From positions 2,250-54,152 of the forward strand of contig BJGN01000003.1 of NCBI GenBank assembly GCA_014190515.1: 51,903 nt of DNA. Direction: 5' to 3'. Both the position numbers and the translations under genes were made by a program. The notes below the pieces were generated by a model, which had not been told where the DNA came from, searched no databases, and saw only the letters and a list, made by a program, of their open reading frames with translations. Source of the stretch: Bacteroidota bacterium. Its GTDB lineage: Bacteria; Bacteroidota; Bacteroidia; Chitinophagales; Saprospiraceae. Shown here in pieces: positions 34,144 to 43,888 of the stretch; position 1 is the stretch's first letter, and the number at the start of each line of letters is the position of its first letter.

Positions 34144-36135
34144 GTGAAAAATTTCATAGAATTTCCTCAAAATCTGATTGATGTGTTAGGCTGGACCGTA
34201 TTCCATGCAATATGGCAAGGGGCTATCATTGGACTGGTATTTTATATACTGCTTACTACTCAAAGTTTTAAAAGTGCCAAATCCCGATTTAACGCAGCAT
34301 GGATTACTTTATTCATACAATTACTTACTTCCATCTGTACTTTTTGTTATATATGGAACACCTTTGCCAACAGAATTGAACCTGCAATAAACCAGGAGTC
34401 AGGTATTCAAAATCATTTCTATTTGTCTGATAATGAAACTGTGGCTATTCAAACCTCTCTGCTTGAAAAATTACTTAATCTGCCTAATCAATACATTGAT
34501 TGGGTTTCCTGGATATGGTTAATAGGTGTAGGTTTTATGACCTTGAGAATGATGGGAGGTTTTTCTTATTTAATTTGGTTAAACAAAGTAAGTACGGACC
34601 CACTTCCACCGGAAATGAACTTGTTTTTAGAGTTGAAACGAAAAGAAGCTGGCGTGAAAAGAATCATCGGGAAGTTATCCACACAGATTCAAAGCCCTAT
34701 TGTATTTGGCCATTTCAAACCCATTTTGCTTTTCCCCTTTGCCTTACTTTCAAAACTTACACCAGAGCAAATAGAAGCAGTTATACTTCATGAATTAGCT
34801 CATATAAAAAGAAACGACTATATATTAAATATTTTTCAAATATTTATTGAAGTGGTTTTCTATTTTCACCCAGTAACCTGGTGGCTGACAAGCATCATTA
34901 AAAGGGAAAGGGAACATATTTGTGATGATGAAGCGGCTGGAAAAGAACTCAATCAAAAATTATCTTATGCAAAGGCATTATTGATAATACAGGAAAATAA
35001 TACCATTTCAGGTATCGGTTCTATGGCATTCGCCAAGAAACCATCTGAAATGTATCTTAGAATCAAAAGAATTTTAGAACCATCAAAAAATGTAAATTTC
35101 ATGGAAAAAACAACGCTGGGAATCCTGATGTTAGGACTTGCCCTTGGTATGTTTTGGCAACAAAAACCAATTTTTGCCAATAACTCCACATTTAAAACCA
35201 TTCGAACAGAGGTAACAGACACCCTTCCAAAAGGGACGATTCAACTCAACCTCAATAAAAACGGCGAAACCTGGAATATCAATCTGAAGGATGGAAAAAT
35301 TGTTTCGTTGAAGAAAGACGGCAACACGATACCTGAAAGTGACTTTCCCAAATACGAATCGGAGGTTAAGAAGATTATGAGTGAAATGCCTCCACCGCCA
35401 CCGCCTGGAATACCACCTCCTCCGCCACCTCCAGGAGCCCCTGCACCTCCTCCTCCGCCAATGATTTGGAATGAAGGGCAACCCTCTAAAAATACCAATG
35501 AGGATTACATGATTATTGTAACAAAAGATGGCACTGCCCATAAATTTATCCAGCATAAGGAAATTACAGTTAAAAGGGAAGGCCAAACTATCCAATCGGA
35601 AGAAAAGATGATCTGGAAAGACGAAAAAGGTAATAATGTCAATATTGACGATATTGACCCTGCTACTATTCAATCCATTGATGTCAGAAAATCACCAAAA
35701 GGTCAAAAATCTGAAACCACTACGGTAACGGTTATAACATCGGAAAAAAATATCACAAATAACAAAGAAGATATTAAAACCATTGATATCCGGAAATCGG
35801 CTAATGGGGAAGAGGTCATCATCGTTAATGGAATGCCTGGAAACAAGTTGATAGAAGGCAAAGCATTATTTGTCGCTGATAGCGTTAATTTTTCCATTGA
35901 CAATATTTCTTTTCGTCAGAATAACGTAAAATCTGCCATTACCAAACAATTAGTTAAAGATGAGGTAATTACTGACGAGTTTAATTTCCAGATGGAACTG
36001 ACAGCGAATTATCTGAAAATTGATGGGAAAAAGTACGTTGGCCCGTTTCATGCAAAATACTTAAAGATTTATGAAACAAATACTGGATTGAAAATGGATG
36101 CCAAATCAAAAATTTCAATATCGGGAAAAGAATAA
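34144..36135 (+). CDS. BlaR1-like M56 metallopeptidase sensor with polyproline and plug-like periplasmic domain
   Basis: The 663-residue membrane protein starts at GTG 34144. Membrane helices lie around residues 14-38, 45-68 and 118-146; the M56 zinc motif is LHELAHIKRND (His216, Glu217, His220) with the downstream acidic ligand in ICDDEAAG; a further helix near 320 leads into an extracytoplasmic domain. That domain is not a penicillin-binding fold. It has a polyproline stretch (residues 416-439, 19 prolines), then two copies of an (I)xxIDxRKSxxG motif. This resembles the TonB-plug-like NPxDIExIxVLK segment common in Bacteroidota M56 proteins. It presumably senses an envelope signal and cleaves or triggers cleavage of BlaI. 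Confidence 0.88.
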   Translation: MKNFIEFPQNLIDVLGWTVFHAIWQGAIIGLVFYILLTTQSFKSAKSRFNAAWITLFIQLLTSICTFCYIWNTFANRIEPAINQESGIQNHFYLSDNETVAIQTSLLEKLLNLPNQYIDWVSWIWLIGVGFMTLRMMGGFSYLIWLNKVSTDPLPPEMNLFLELKRKEAGVKRIIGKLSTQIQSPIVFGHFKPILLFPFALLSKLTPEQIEAVILHELAHIKRNDYILNIFQIFIEVVFYFHPVTWWLTSIIKREREHICDDEAAGKELNQKLSYAKALLIIQENNTISGIGSMAFAKKPSEMYLRIKRILEPSKNVNFMEKTTLGILMLGLALGMFWQQKPIFANNSTFKTIRTEVTDTLPKGTIQLNLNKNGETWNINLKDGKIVSLKKDGNTIPESDFPKYESEVKKIMSEMPPPPPPGIPPPPPPPGAPAPPPPPMIWNEGQPSKNTNEDYMIIVTKDGTAHKFIQHKEITVKREGQTIQSEEKMIWKDEKGNNVNIDDIDPATIQSIDVRKSPKGQKSETTTVTVITSEKNITNNKEDIKTIDIRKSANGEEVIIVNGMPGNKLIEGKALFVADSVNFSIDNISFRQNNVKSAITKQLVKDEVITDEFNFQMELTANYLKIDGKKYVGPFHAKYLKIYETNTGLKMDAKSKISISGKE

Positions 36136-36164
36136 TGTGTTAAGTTTATAAATATATTTGCTGG

Positions 36165-36195
36165 GAGGCTGTCTTAAAAAGATAGCCTCTTTTTT
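36165..36195. terminator. Terminator between convergent M56 and heptose genes
   Basis: The stem is GAGGCTGTCT (36165-36174) with AGATAGCCTC (36180-36189), ten pairs with one G-U, and a 5-base loop. Six T follow at 36190-36195. It ends the blaI-M56 transcript and overlaps the stop codon of the convergent gene. Confidence 0.85.
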
Positions 36196-37429
36196 ATTGA
36201 AGCAAGTTCGCCACCTCCTTTAGACCATCCATCCTCAGATCTATTAAATCTGGATTAAATTCTTTTTCCTCGTCAGAAGAAATCCATATAGTGAACATCC
36301 CAAGATTTCTTCCAAACTGCATATCAGACATGGAGTCACCAATCATGACAGATTGTTTAAAATCAATTTCAGGAAAATCCCTTTGAGCTTGTAGTCCCAT
36401 ACCCACATTGGGTTTCCGACAAATGGGATTTTCTTTTTCTAAAGAAGGGCAAAAATAAATGGCATCTATGGTTCCTCCTGCCTCCTTTATCCTGGTGGTC
36501 ATAAATTGATGCACTTCATTAAGATCCTTCTCTGAGTATAGATTTTTTCCAATACCCTGTTGATTGGTAACAATGACTATCCTGGAAAAGAACTGGTTAA
36601 ATTTTACGATAGCCTCTAACACCCCAGTTAAAAATTCAAATTGCTCAATATTTTTGACATAATCACCTGGGAGATGTTTATTTATGACCCCGTCTCTATC
36701 TAAAAAAAGAAATTTAGTTGAAAGGGTCTGGGTGAAAAATCGCATAGGAATTTCCCTTTGAGCCTTTTCATAATCTTCAGGAATGCCAATATCTATAAAA
36801 TATTCATCTTGCACAAAGCCATGTAAAAAGTGAGTGGACGCTTTTTTCTCAAATAAATCCTTTTCATAAGAGAAAACATCTCCTAGTATTTTACCTTCAA
36901 AAATTTCAGGCGTGAGGATACTGACCCCTGCATTTATTAACCCGGAGCTGAGAAATTTCTTCTCTGTAAAAGACGTAATTCTGTCTCCTTCCAGTTGTAC
37001 GGCACCATAACGATCCTGGTTAAATACAGGTTTAAGAGAAAGAGAGGCCACGGAATGCAACTTAGAAAAGGCCTCCGAAAAAGATGCTAGATTAGCTTCA
37101 AAAAAAGTATCTCCATTGAGGAGAAAAAATGGTTCTCTCCATTTTTCCAACACGGGCATAATAGCACCACCTGTGCCTAAAAGTTCCTTTTCTATGGTGT
37201 AGAAAATTTTTATGTCCCTAAAATGGTCTCCGAAATACCTGATGATAACCTCATGTTGGAAACCGACACAAAGGAAAACCTCTTTGACACCTTGGTTATA
37301 CAAGTAATTCAATAAATAGTGAAGGAATGGAAGTTTATTAATAGGCGCCATCGGTTTAGGTATTTCCCCTAAAAGACCTTTCAACCGCGTTCCAAGCCCG
37401 CCAGCGAGAATAACCGCTTTATCAATCAA
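36194..37429 (-). CDS. Fused heptose-1-phosphate nucleotidyltransferase and GmhB-type phosphatase
   Basis: The 411-residue bifunctional protein has two parts. Its N-terminal 230 residues form a sugar nucleotidyltransferase of the HddC type (AVILAGGLGTRLKG, PKPMAPI, FLLNGDTFFE). Its C-terminal 180 residues form a HAD-IIIA phosphatase of the GmhB type (FLFLDRDGVINKH, IVTNQQGIG, the zinc-loop-like CPSLEKENPIC and MIGDSMSDM). The pair would dephosphorylate heptose 1,7-bisphosphate and activate the 1-phosphate with a nucleotide, probably GTP. I start it at TTG 37429: the frame runs to ATG 37504, but those 25 residues are hydrophobic, unlike the family, and overlap the atpD promoter. Confidence 0.88.
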   Translation of the reverse strand: MIDKAVILAGGLGTRLKGLLGEIPKPMAPINKLPFLHYLLNYLYNQGVKEVFLCVGFQHEVIIRYFGDHFRDIKIFYTIEKELLGTGGAIMPVLEKWREPFFLLNGDTFFEANLASFSEAFSKLHSVASLSLKPVFNQDRYGAVQLEGDRITSFTEKKFLSSGLINAGVSILTPEIFEGKILGDVFSYEKDLFEKKASTHFLHGFVQDEYFIDIGIPEDYEKAQREIPMRFFTQTLSTKFLFLDRDGVINKHLPGDYVKNIEQFEFLTGVLEAIVKFNQFFSRIVIVTNQQGIGKNLYSEKDLNEVHQFMTTRIKEAGGTIDAIYFCPSLEKENPICRKPNVGMGLQAQRDFPEIDFKQSVMIGDSMSDMQFGRNLGMFTIWISSDEEKEFNPDLIDLRMDGLKEVANLLQ

Positions 37430-37476
37430 TGGATAAAAATTTAAAGTAAAAAACAAGAATATTAATTCAAAAAGGC

Positions 37477-37484
37477 TAACTTTG
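37477..37484 (+). promoter_or_regulatory. atpD: Putative atpD -7 element (TAACTTTG)
   Basis: This is a full match to TAnnTTTG, 49 bases before the atpD ATG, inside the short divergent region shared with the heptose enzyme gene. No clear -33 TTTG is visible. Confidence 0.5.
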
Positions 37485-37527
37485 TGCCAATTTTTAAAAA
37501 GCACTTATTTAAATTTTGTAAAGATAA

Positions 37528-39042
<1,515 letters not shown>

Positions 39043-39077
39043 TCTGTTTTAATTTTAAATTAATCCGTCCCACAAAT

Positions 39078-39386
39078 ATGAAAATAACAGTGCTTACTCC
39101 TGAAAAGGAAATATTCCGTGGAAATGTTACCTCTACTAAACTTCCTGGTGTTGACGGTAAATTTCAAATTCTTAATCAACATGGTCCATTGGTAGCAGCA
39201 CTTGCCAGTGGTTCCGTGCAGATTGTGACTGGAGAAGGTGATTTTTCTTATTGGAATGCCAAGGAAAATGCCATACAAGTAGCCAATGAAGTTGGAAAAC
39301 AAATACAATTTAATATTTCTACGGGGTTCGTTGAAGTGCTAAATAATGAAATCTCATTGCTCGTTCAAGGTTACAGTAGTTTATAA
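39078..39386 (+). CDS. atpC: F1 ATP synthase subunit epsilon, N-terminal domain only
   Basis: The 102-residue epsilon subunit has only the beta-sandwich domain: KITVLTPEKEIFRGNV, then LPGVDGKFQILNQHGPLVAAL. The usual C-terminal two-helix inhibitory domain is absent, so the inhibition of ATP hydrolysis by that domain found in E. coli should not occur. Short epsilon subunits are common in the phylum. It begins 35 bases after atpD and is co-transcribed with it. A weak hairpin near 39390-39412, followed by T residues, may end both. Confidence 0.93.
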   Translation: MKITVLTPEKEIFRGNVTSTKLPGVDGKFQILNQHGPLVAALASGSVQIVTGEGDFSYWNAKENAIQVANEVGKQIQFNISTGFVEVLNNEISLLVQGYSSL

Positions 39387-39397
39387 AATATAAGTGG

Positions 39398-40531
39398 TTA
39401 TTCAACCCAACTTATTTTTTTAACAACGCTACCCTTTTTTCCTGAAAGCAATAAAATATAAATACCTGTCCTTATGTTAGGGCAGGTTATTTTTATTTGT
39501 CGATACTGTATGTCAATCTTTCCTGCCTGAATTCTATGTCCCCCCGAGTGTAACAATGTCCATTCTTCAAACTGTCCTGTTTGATCCCCTAAAAAAATGT
39601 TTATGCTTGCATTGTCTTTTTGCGTTATAAGTATGTCGCCTTGCTCGCAACTTACGGGTATAATTTTAGAATAAGCAAACACGCCATCATAATCTATTTG
39701 TTTTAACCGATAATAAATGAGACCTCTCTTTTCTTGAAAATCTTGCCAGTTATATTGTCTTTTCGATTGACTTTCCCCATAGCCTGTAACAAAAAAAACA
39801 TCATTAAACACTAAGTCGGAAAAAGCTTGTTGCACCCAAAATCCGTGATTTTTACTTTCAGAATGCGTTTCCCAAGTTAGCTTGGGGAGATTTTGTTCAT
39901 TACAGTGACCGGAAAAAAGTCCTAATGAAACGGGCAGAGCTACTTCTGTTGTACCGGATAACGATACGTTATCAATGCGCATAGTTGCCGTCATGGCGGC
40001 ACTATTTTGTCTGAAAAGATAGATTCTAACCTCTAAAGAGCCCCCACTGGTACCTGAAATATTACAAGTACCACTAAAGTTATTGCAACCTGAGATGGGA
40101 ACAACACCTGAGGTTATAAACGTCTCAATACCCCAGCGGAAAATTGAAACATAATAATCACTGGGTGCGCTCGACGACGACCTTGACAGCATAAAACTAA
40201 TCCCTGAAATGTTTGCCCTGTACCCCTCTAAAGCAGTAACCATAAAAGACATATAAGAACCTGTGCCTCTAACGGAAGTAGTAGGCCAAAAATTGGTAGC
40301 CCAGGTTTCCGGACTGGCACAAGTGGTAGGGCTTCCGCTATTCTGAGCACCACTTAAACCACCACCACCCGAAGCGATACCCTCGCCAAGCGACGAGGGT
40401 AAAATAGGAATACTAGGAATGGGACCCGATACGTTCTCAAAATTCCAGGATGCCAACTGTCCATAAATATGGTTTACAGGTATATATGCTGATGAAAAAA
40501 GAAGGAAAACCCTCAAATATATGAACTTCAT
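39398..40531 (-). CDS. Secreted beta-rich protein with T9SS-type C-terminal region
   Basis: The 377-residue protein has a signal peptide (FIYLRVFLLFSSAYIPVNHIYG), then a domain opening LASWNFENVSG, glycine- and serine-rich, ending at AMTATMRIDNVSLSGTTEV, of the kind found in Bacteroidota surface proteins. After this comes LPVSLGLFSGHCNEQNLPKLTWETHSESKNHGFWV (residues about 190-225; key residues LPVSL and LTWETHSE), a common link in T9SS cargo, and a C-terminal GIYILLLSGKKGSVVKKISW resembling a type A sorting tail. It is predicted to be surface-exposed. Its start overlaps the four-helix-bundle gene stop by 4 bases (ATGA). Confidence 0.7.
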   Translation of the reverse strand: MKFIYLRVFLLFSSAYIPVNHIYGQLASWNFENVSGPIPSIPILPSSLGEGIASGGGGLSGAQNSGSPTTCASPETWATNFWPTTSVRGTGSYMSFMVTALEGYRANISGISFMLSRSSSSAPSDYYVSIFRWGIETFITSGVVPISGCNNFSGTCNISGTSGGSLEVRIYLFRQNSAAMTATMRIDNVSLSGTTEVALPVSLGLFSGHCNEQNLPKLTWETHSESKNHGFWVQQAFSDLVFNDVFFVTGYGESQSKRQYNWQDFQEKRGLIYYRLKQIDYDGVFAYSKIIPVSCEQGDILITQKDNASINIFLGDQTGQFEEWTLLHSGGHRIQAGKIDIQYRQIKITCPNIRTGIYILLLSGKKGSVVKKISWVE

Positions 40532-40941
40532 ACTCCTTTCAATTTAAATTGGTGATGATTTACTGGAAACAGGAATATAAAAGGATGAATAGAAAATTGT
40601 TCTATTCTGAAAACAATCTGACCTCTTATACTTTCCATGAGTTGTTTTATGAAGTAATATTTGGCTATAACGACCCATTTTTCCTCATAACAATCTAATA
40701 AATTACGTTCCATTCGAGATAATCTTTCATCGATCAGGAAGAAAGGAAGTAAGTTTTCAGGTGACACCTGTCCCTCCACTGTATTTGCAAATTTAGACGC
40801 TATAAATATCACGTCCATTCTCAATTCCTCACGTAAGAGGCTTGCTCTTTCATTTAATGGAAATAGATAGGTTTCCGAGAATACCAATTCTGTTAATTCT
40901 ATAATTCCTTTCCAAAGATTATTTATGAAATGCGGTTCCAT
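40528..40941 (-). CDS. Four-helix-bundle protein, divergent S23-like
   Basis: The 137-residue protein resembles S23/four-helix-bundle proteins of 23S rRNA intervening sequences. The pattern LWKGIIELTELVFSETYLFPLNERASLLREELRMDVIFIASKFANTVEG (residues about 9-57; key residues FPLNERASL, LREELRMDV and IASKFANTVEG) matches the family's first two helices. The C-terminal part is divergent. No rRNA is nearby, so it is probably one of the dispersed members with unknown function. Its stop overlaps the start of the secreted-protein gene at ATGA, pointing to translational coupling. Confidence 0.55.
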   Translation of the reverse strand: MEPHFINNLWKGIIELTELVFSETYLFPLNERASLLREELRMDVIFIASKFANTVEGQVSPENLLPFFLIDERLSRMERNLLDCYEEKWVVIAKYYFIKQLMESIRGQIVFRIEQFSIHPFIFLFPVNHHQFKLKGV

Positions 40942-41041
40942 TGCAATTTTTAGGCAATATCACCTGTTCTAACAAGGTATGAAAGGACAGAATATTGTGT
41001 TTTCCGCACCGCTTAGACACCCAAAAATTATTTAAAATTCA

Positions 41042-42019
41042 TTAATTAGATCTAAATTTACTTTTTAGAAATTGATATACTATATAAATCAGCGCATATT
41101 TACCCCCGATCAGCATTTGTAAAGGAACCTGAGAAGCACCAGTAGCCTCATATTTTTTGGCAACGGAAGGAATCATACTACCTTCTAAATCAAAAACATT
41201 AACTTTTCCTTGAAGGGCTAATACACTTTGCCATATTAACCAGATCATAGTTCCCCTATGTCTTATTGTTTTATCAGAAATCTGAATTAATAACCAGGCA
41301 GTTTCTTTATCAGTAACGGTCCAGCTTCTACCATGAACTCGTCCCATTTCATCTTTTGCCTCAATTAATACATCTGTTCCCCCGGATTTTCGAATACTTT
41401 TTTGAATATTTTCAAAAGTAGGAAGATCCCATTTAAATGAAATATTTTTTTCTGCGAGAAAAAAACGTTGATTATTTAATAATGCATTGGCACTATTTGC
41501 ATCTTGTTCCGAATGGTGAAATATATTTTCGGCTGCTTTAAGGTCATTCTCAATGTCCGCTGAAAATTGTGCACGAAGATGTTGGATACTATCTAGGTTT
41601 TTGAACTGCCGCGTAAAATGAGTAAACTGAAAAAAACCACCTTCTTTCCACACCTGAGTATTTTGAAAATGCGGTGGCCAGCGAAAAATAATAAGATCAG
41701 CTTCCAGACATATAATTTTGGACAGTTCCGCGATAATTTTTCTCTCTCTAATCGCTCTCGTTCCCTCTTTTTCATTTTTTAAAGGTAAAAGCCAGGGACC
41801 ATTCCAGGGAGTAAAAGGAATAGGCAACAAAAGGTTAATGCCTAGTTTTCGCGTCAATTTATACGGCCAAACGGCGACTATTTCTCCGTTATGATCAATG
41901 ATAACAGCGGGTGTCCACCCGTTTTCCCCACAATTTGCATCCCACCAATTTGCTTGATAGAAAAGGGGTAAACCAAGAGACTGCCTGATATATTCAAACT
42001 TGTCTTTTATTATTTTCAT
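41042..42019 (-). CDS. FemAB/GNAT-type acyltransferase-like protein
   Basis: The 325-residue protein resembles the BioF2-like/FemAB GNAT fold found in polysaccharide and lipid loci. It opens with FYQANWWDANCGENGWTPAVI, followed by FTPWNGPWLLPL, and its C-terminal half contains DVLIEAKDEMGRVHGRSWTV, a strand-loop-strand for acyl donor binding, and FDLEGSMIPSVAKKYEATGASQVP, a typical FemAB ending. It is cytoplasmic, probably transferring an aminoacyl or acyl group to an envelope precursor. I start it at ATG 42019 rather than the frame's upstream ATG (42067), whose hydrophobic leader is unlike the family. It is divergent from the asnB gene. Confidence 0.7.
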   Translation of the reverse strand: MKIIKDKFEYIRQSLGLPLFYQANWWDANCGENGWTPAVIIDHNGEIVAVWPYKLTRKLGINLLLPIPFTPWNGPWLLPLKNEKEGTRAIRERKIIAELSKIICLEADLIIFRWPPHFQNTQVWKEGGFFQFTHFTRQFKNLDSIQHLRAQFSADIENDLKAAENIFHHSEQDANSANALLNNQRFFLAEKNISFKWDLPTFENIQKSIRKSGGTDVLIEAKDEMGRVHGRSWTVTDKETAWLLIQISDKTIRHRGTMIWLIWQSVLALQGKVNVFDLEGSMIPSVAKKYEATGASQVPLQMLIGGKYALIYIVYQFLKSKFRSN

Positions 42020-42119
42020 AAGGACAAAATACACTATAAATCGTAAAAATACAGCAATTTCTGACATTTGACATCTATGTACAATTGGCGCATCTTTCGT
42101 TTTTTAAAAAATTAAAATT

Positions 42120-43874
42120 ATGTGCGGAATTACCGGTTTAATTCATCTGAGTGGCCTGTCTATTGATCCAACCCTGCTTTTGGGCATGAATCTGGCCATA
42201 AAACACAGAGGTTCGGATGATCAAGGGGTATTTATAGACCTTGATATTGGTCTGTCAAACAGAAGACTTCACATTATTGGAGAGAAAAATGAGGGACACC
42301 AGCCTATGCATTTCAAAGAAAGATATCATTTTGTTTTTAATGGCACTTTATACAATTATAAAGCATTGGCTGAAAAATTAAAGGCCCAAAATATACCCGT
42401 TCATACCTCCTCCGATACCGAAATCGCTTTTATCTGGCTAATACATTTTGGATTAAATAACCTATCTGAATGGGAAGGGATGTATTCCTTTATTTTTTAT
42501 GATTCTCAGGATAAAGTAGTTTGGATAAGGCGGGACACTTTAGGAATCAAGCCGTTATATTATGCATTGTTGAATGGATATCTGGCTGTAGCATCGGAAA
42601 CCAAATCATTTTTTCATTTTCCTGACTGGTCTTTTGAAGTGGACAATGAAAAAATATTACTTTTTTTAACCACCGGAGAAAGAGAAATTAAGGGCGATCC
42701 GTTTTGGAAAAAGGCTAAACCAGTACCAACGGGATGTACCCTTCAACTGAACTACACCCTTGGTCGTCGTTTTAAATGGAAGATTTTGAACGATGCTGAT
42801 TCAAAGCCTGACGAATCACCCACTCAAATTGAAACTCTTTCTTTTAAAGAGGCAACCTTACAAGGGAAATTTATCCTTGAAAAGGCAGTACTTTCTCATG
42901 TAAATGGTATCGGCCCCTTGGGTTTTTCCTTGTCGGGAGGGTTAGATAGCTCACTCATTTTTTCTCTGTACAAATACTTTCAACCGCAATGTATTCCCCT
43001 TGCTATTTCTTATGCTGAAATAGAAAACAAAGAAATAAATGTCTTAAAAAATCATTTTACTGCTGATTATTACTCCATTCCTATCCCCTCTTTTGAGCAA
43101 TTTCAAGATACCCATAAAGAAGTCGTTTTACTTAGTGAAGGACCTTTACCTGGCCCTAACGCCATCTATCATTTCAATATCTATGCCATTGCAAAACAAT
43201 TAGGTGTAAAAATAATGTTATCAGGTCAAGGCGCTGATGAACTGTTTCTTGGATATCCTGGGTTTTTAACATCCTACTGGAAAGATTTATATGTAAATAA
43301 AAAATATACAAACCTGTTATCTGAGGTAATTCATACTGCTCTAACAAGAACAGATTTATATAAACCACTCCTTCAGTTTCTCAAAAATAAAAAGCACGGG
43401 CGAATAGACAAAAAAAATATTTCTCTTTCTGACCTTAGAGATAATACCTTGATAGATAGTAATTTACCCTATTTGCTTCATGCAGAAGACAGGCATAGTC
43501 TGGCAAATAATATAGAATCAAGAGTTCCCTTTTTAGATAGTCAGATTCTTGCCTTTGCCAGAAAATTGCCCGCAAGTTATTCTATTAATCAAGGAAAGCA
43601 AAAATGGATATTAAGAGCCATAGGAGAAGATTTATTGCCGGAAAGTATCTTAAATAATTATTCTAAAAAGGGATTTCCGGCTAAAATGCCGGAACCAAAT
43701 CAGCGTGAAAAAATGGCCTTTTTGTCCGATTTAAAGGAATTTATCTCCCAGGACAGCCATTTTTTTCTTCCAACGCGCGAACCTATTCAGCTTTTCCATC
43801 AATATCCAGCTTTGGCATGGAGAATATACTCTCTTCAAAAGTGGCTAAAAATTTATAACATTCAGGCTACCTGA
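42120..43874 (+). CDS. asnB: Asparagine synthetase B homologue, glutamine-hydrolysing
   Basis: The 584-residue protein has the two AsnB domains. The N-terminal glutaminase has the nucleophile Cys2 (MCGITGLIH) and FNGTLYNY; the synthetase domain has the ATP pyrophosphatase loop SGGLDSS (272-278), LSGQGADELFLGYPGF and RVPFLDSQILAFA. The glutaminase motif HRGPDD reads HRGSDD here. In surface polysaccharide loci such homologues often amidate sugars or act as carbohydrate-specific amidotransferases, so the substrate may not be aspartate. It is followed 14 bases later by an FkbM methyltransferase, which suggests that kind of role. Confidence 0.85.
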   Translation: MCGITGLIHLSGLSIDPTLLLGMNLAIKHRGSDDQGVFIDLDIGLSNRRLHIIGEKNEGHQPMHFKERYHFVFNGTLYNYKALAEKLKAQNIPVHTSSDTEIAFIWLIHFGLNNLSEWEGMYSFIFYDSQDKVVWIRRDTLGIKPLYYALLNGYLAVASETKSFFHFPDWSFEVDNEKILLFLTTGEREIKGDPFWKKAKPVPTGCTLQLNYTLGRRFKWKILNDADSKPDESPTQIETLSFKEATLQGKFILEKAVLSHVNGIGPLGFSLSGGLDSSLIFSLYKYFQPQCIPLAISYAEIENKEINVLKNHFTADYYSIPIPSFEQFQDTHKEVVLLSEGPLPGPNAIYHFNIYAIAKQLGVKIMLSGQGADELFLGYPGFLTSYWKDLYVNKKYTNLLSEVIHTALTRTDLYKPLLQFLKNKKHGRIDKKNISLSDLRDNTLIDSNLPYLLHAEDRHSLANNIESRVPFLDSQILAFARKLPASYSINQGKQKWILRAIGEDLLPESILNNYSKKGFPAKMPEPNQREKMAFLSDLKEFISQDSHFFLPTREPIQLFHQYPALAWRIYSLQKWLKIYNIQAT

Positions 43875-43888
43875 TAAAAAGAAAAACA

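Noticed and set aside
35131-35673. Long minus-strand frames rich in Trp/Arg or Gly opposite the M56 sensor gene
   Set aside because: They are antisense shadows of the polyproline-coding stretch (CCN codons read as NGG or GGN) and have no start context or homology.
37430-37504. N-terminal hydrophobic extension of the fused heptose enzyme as a membrane anchor
   Set aside because: The sequence overlaps the divergent atpD promoter and does not resemble the family; a TTG start at 37429 places the LAGGLGTRL motif at the normal distance.
39387-39412. Hairpin between atpC and the convergent secreted-protein gene
   Set aside because: The stem (AAGTGGTT with AACCCAACTT) needs a bulge and is weak. It may help terminate but does not reach the quality of the other terminators listed.
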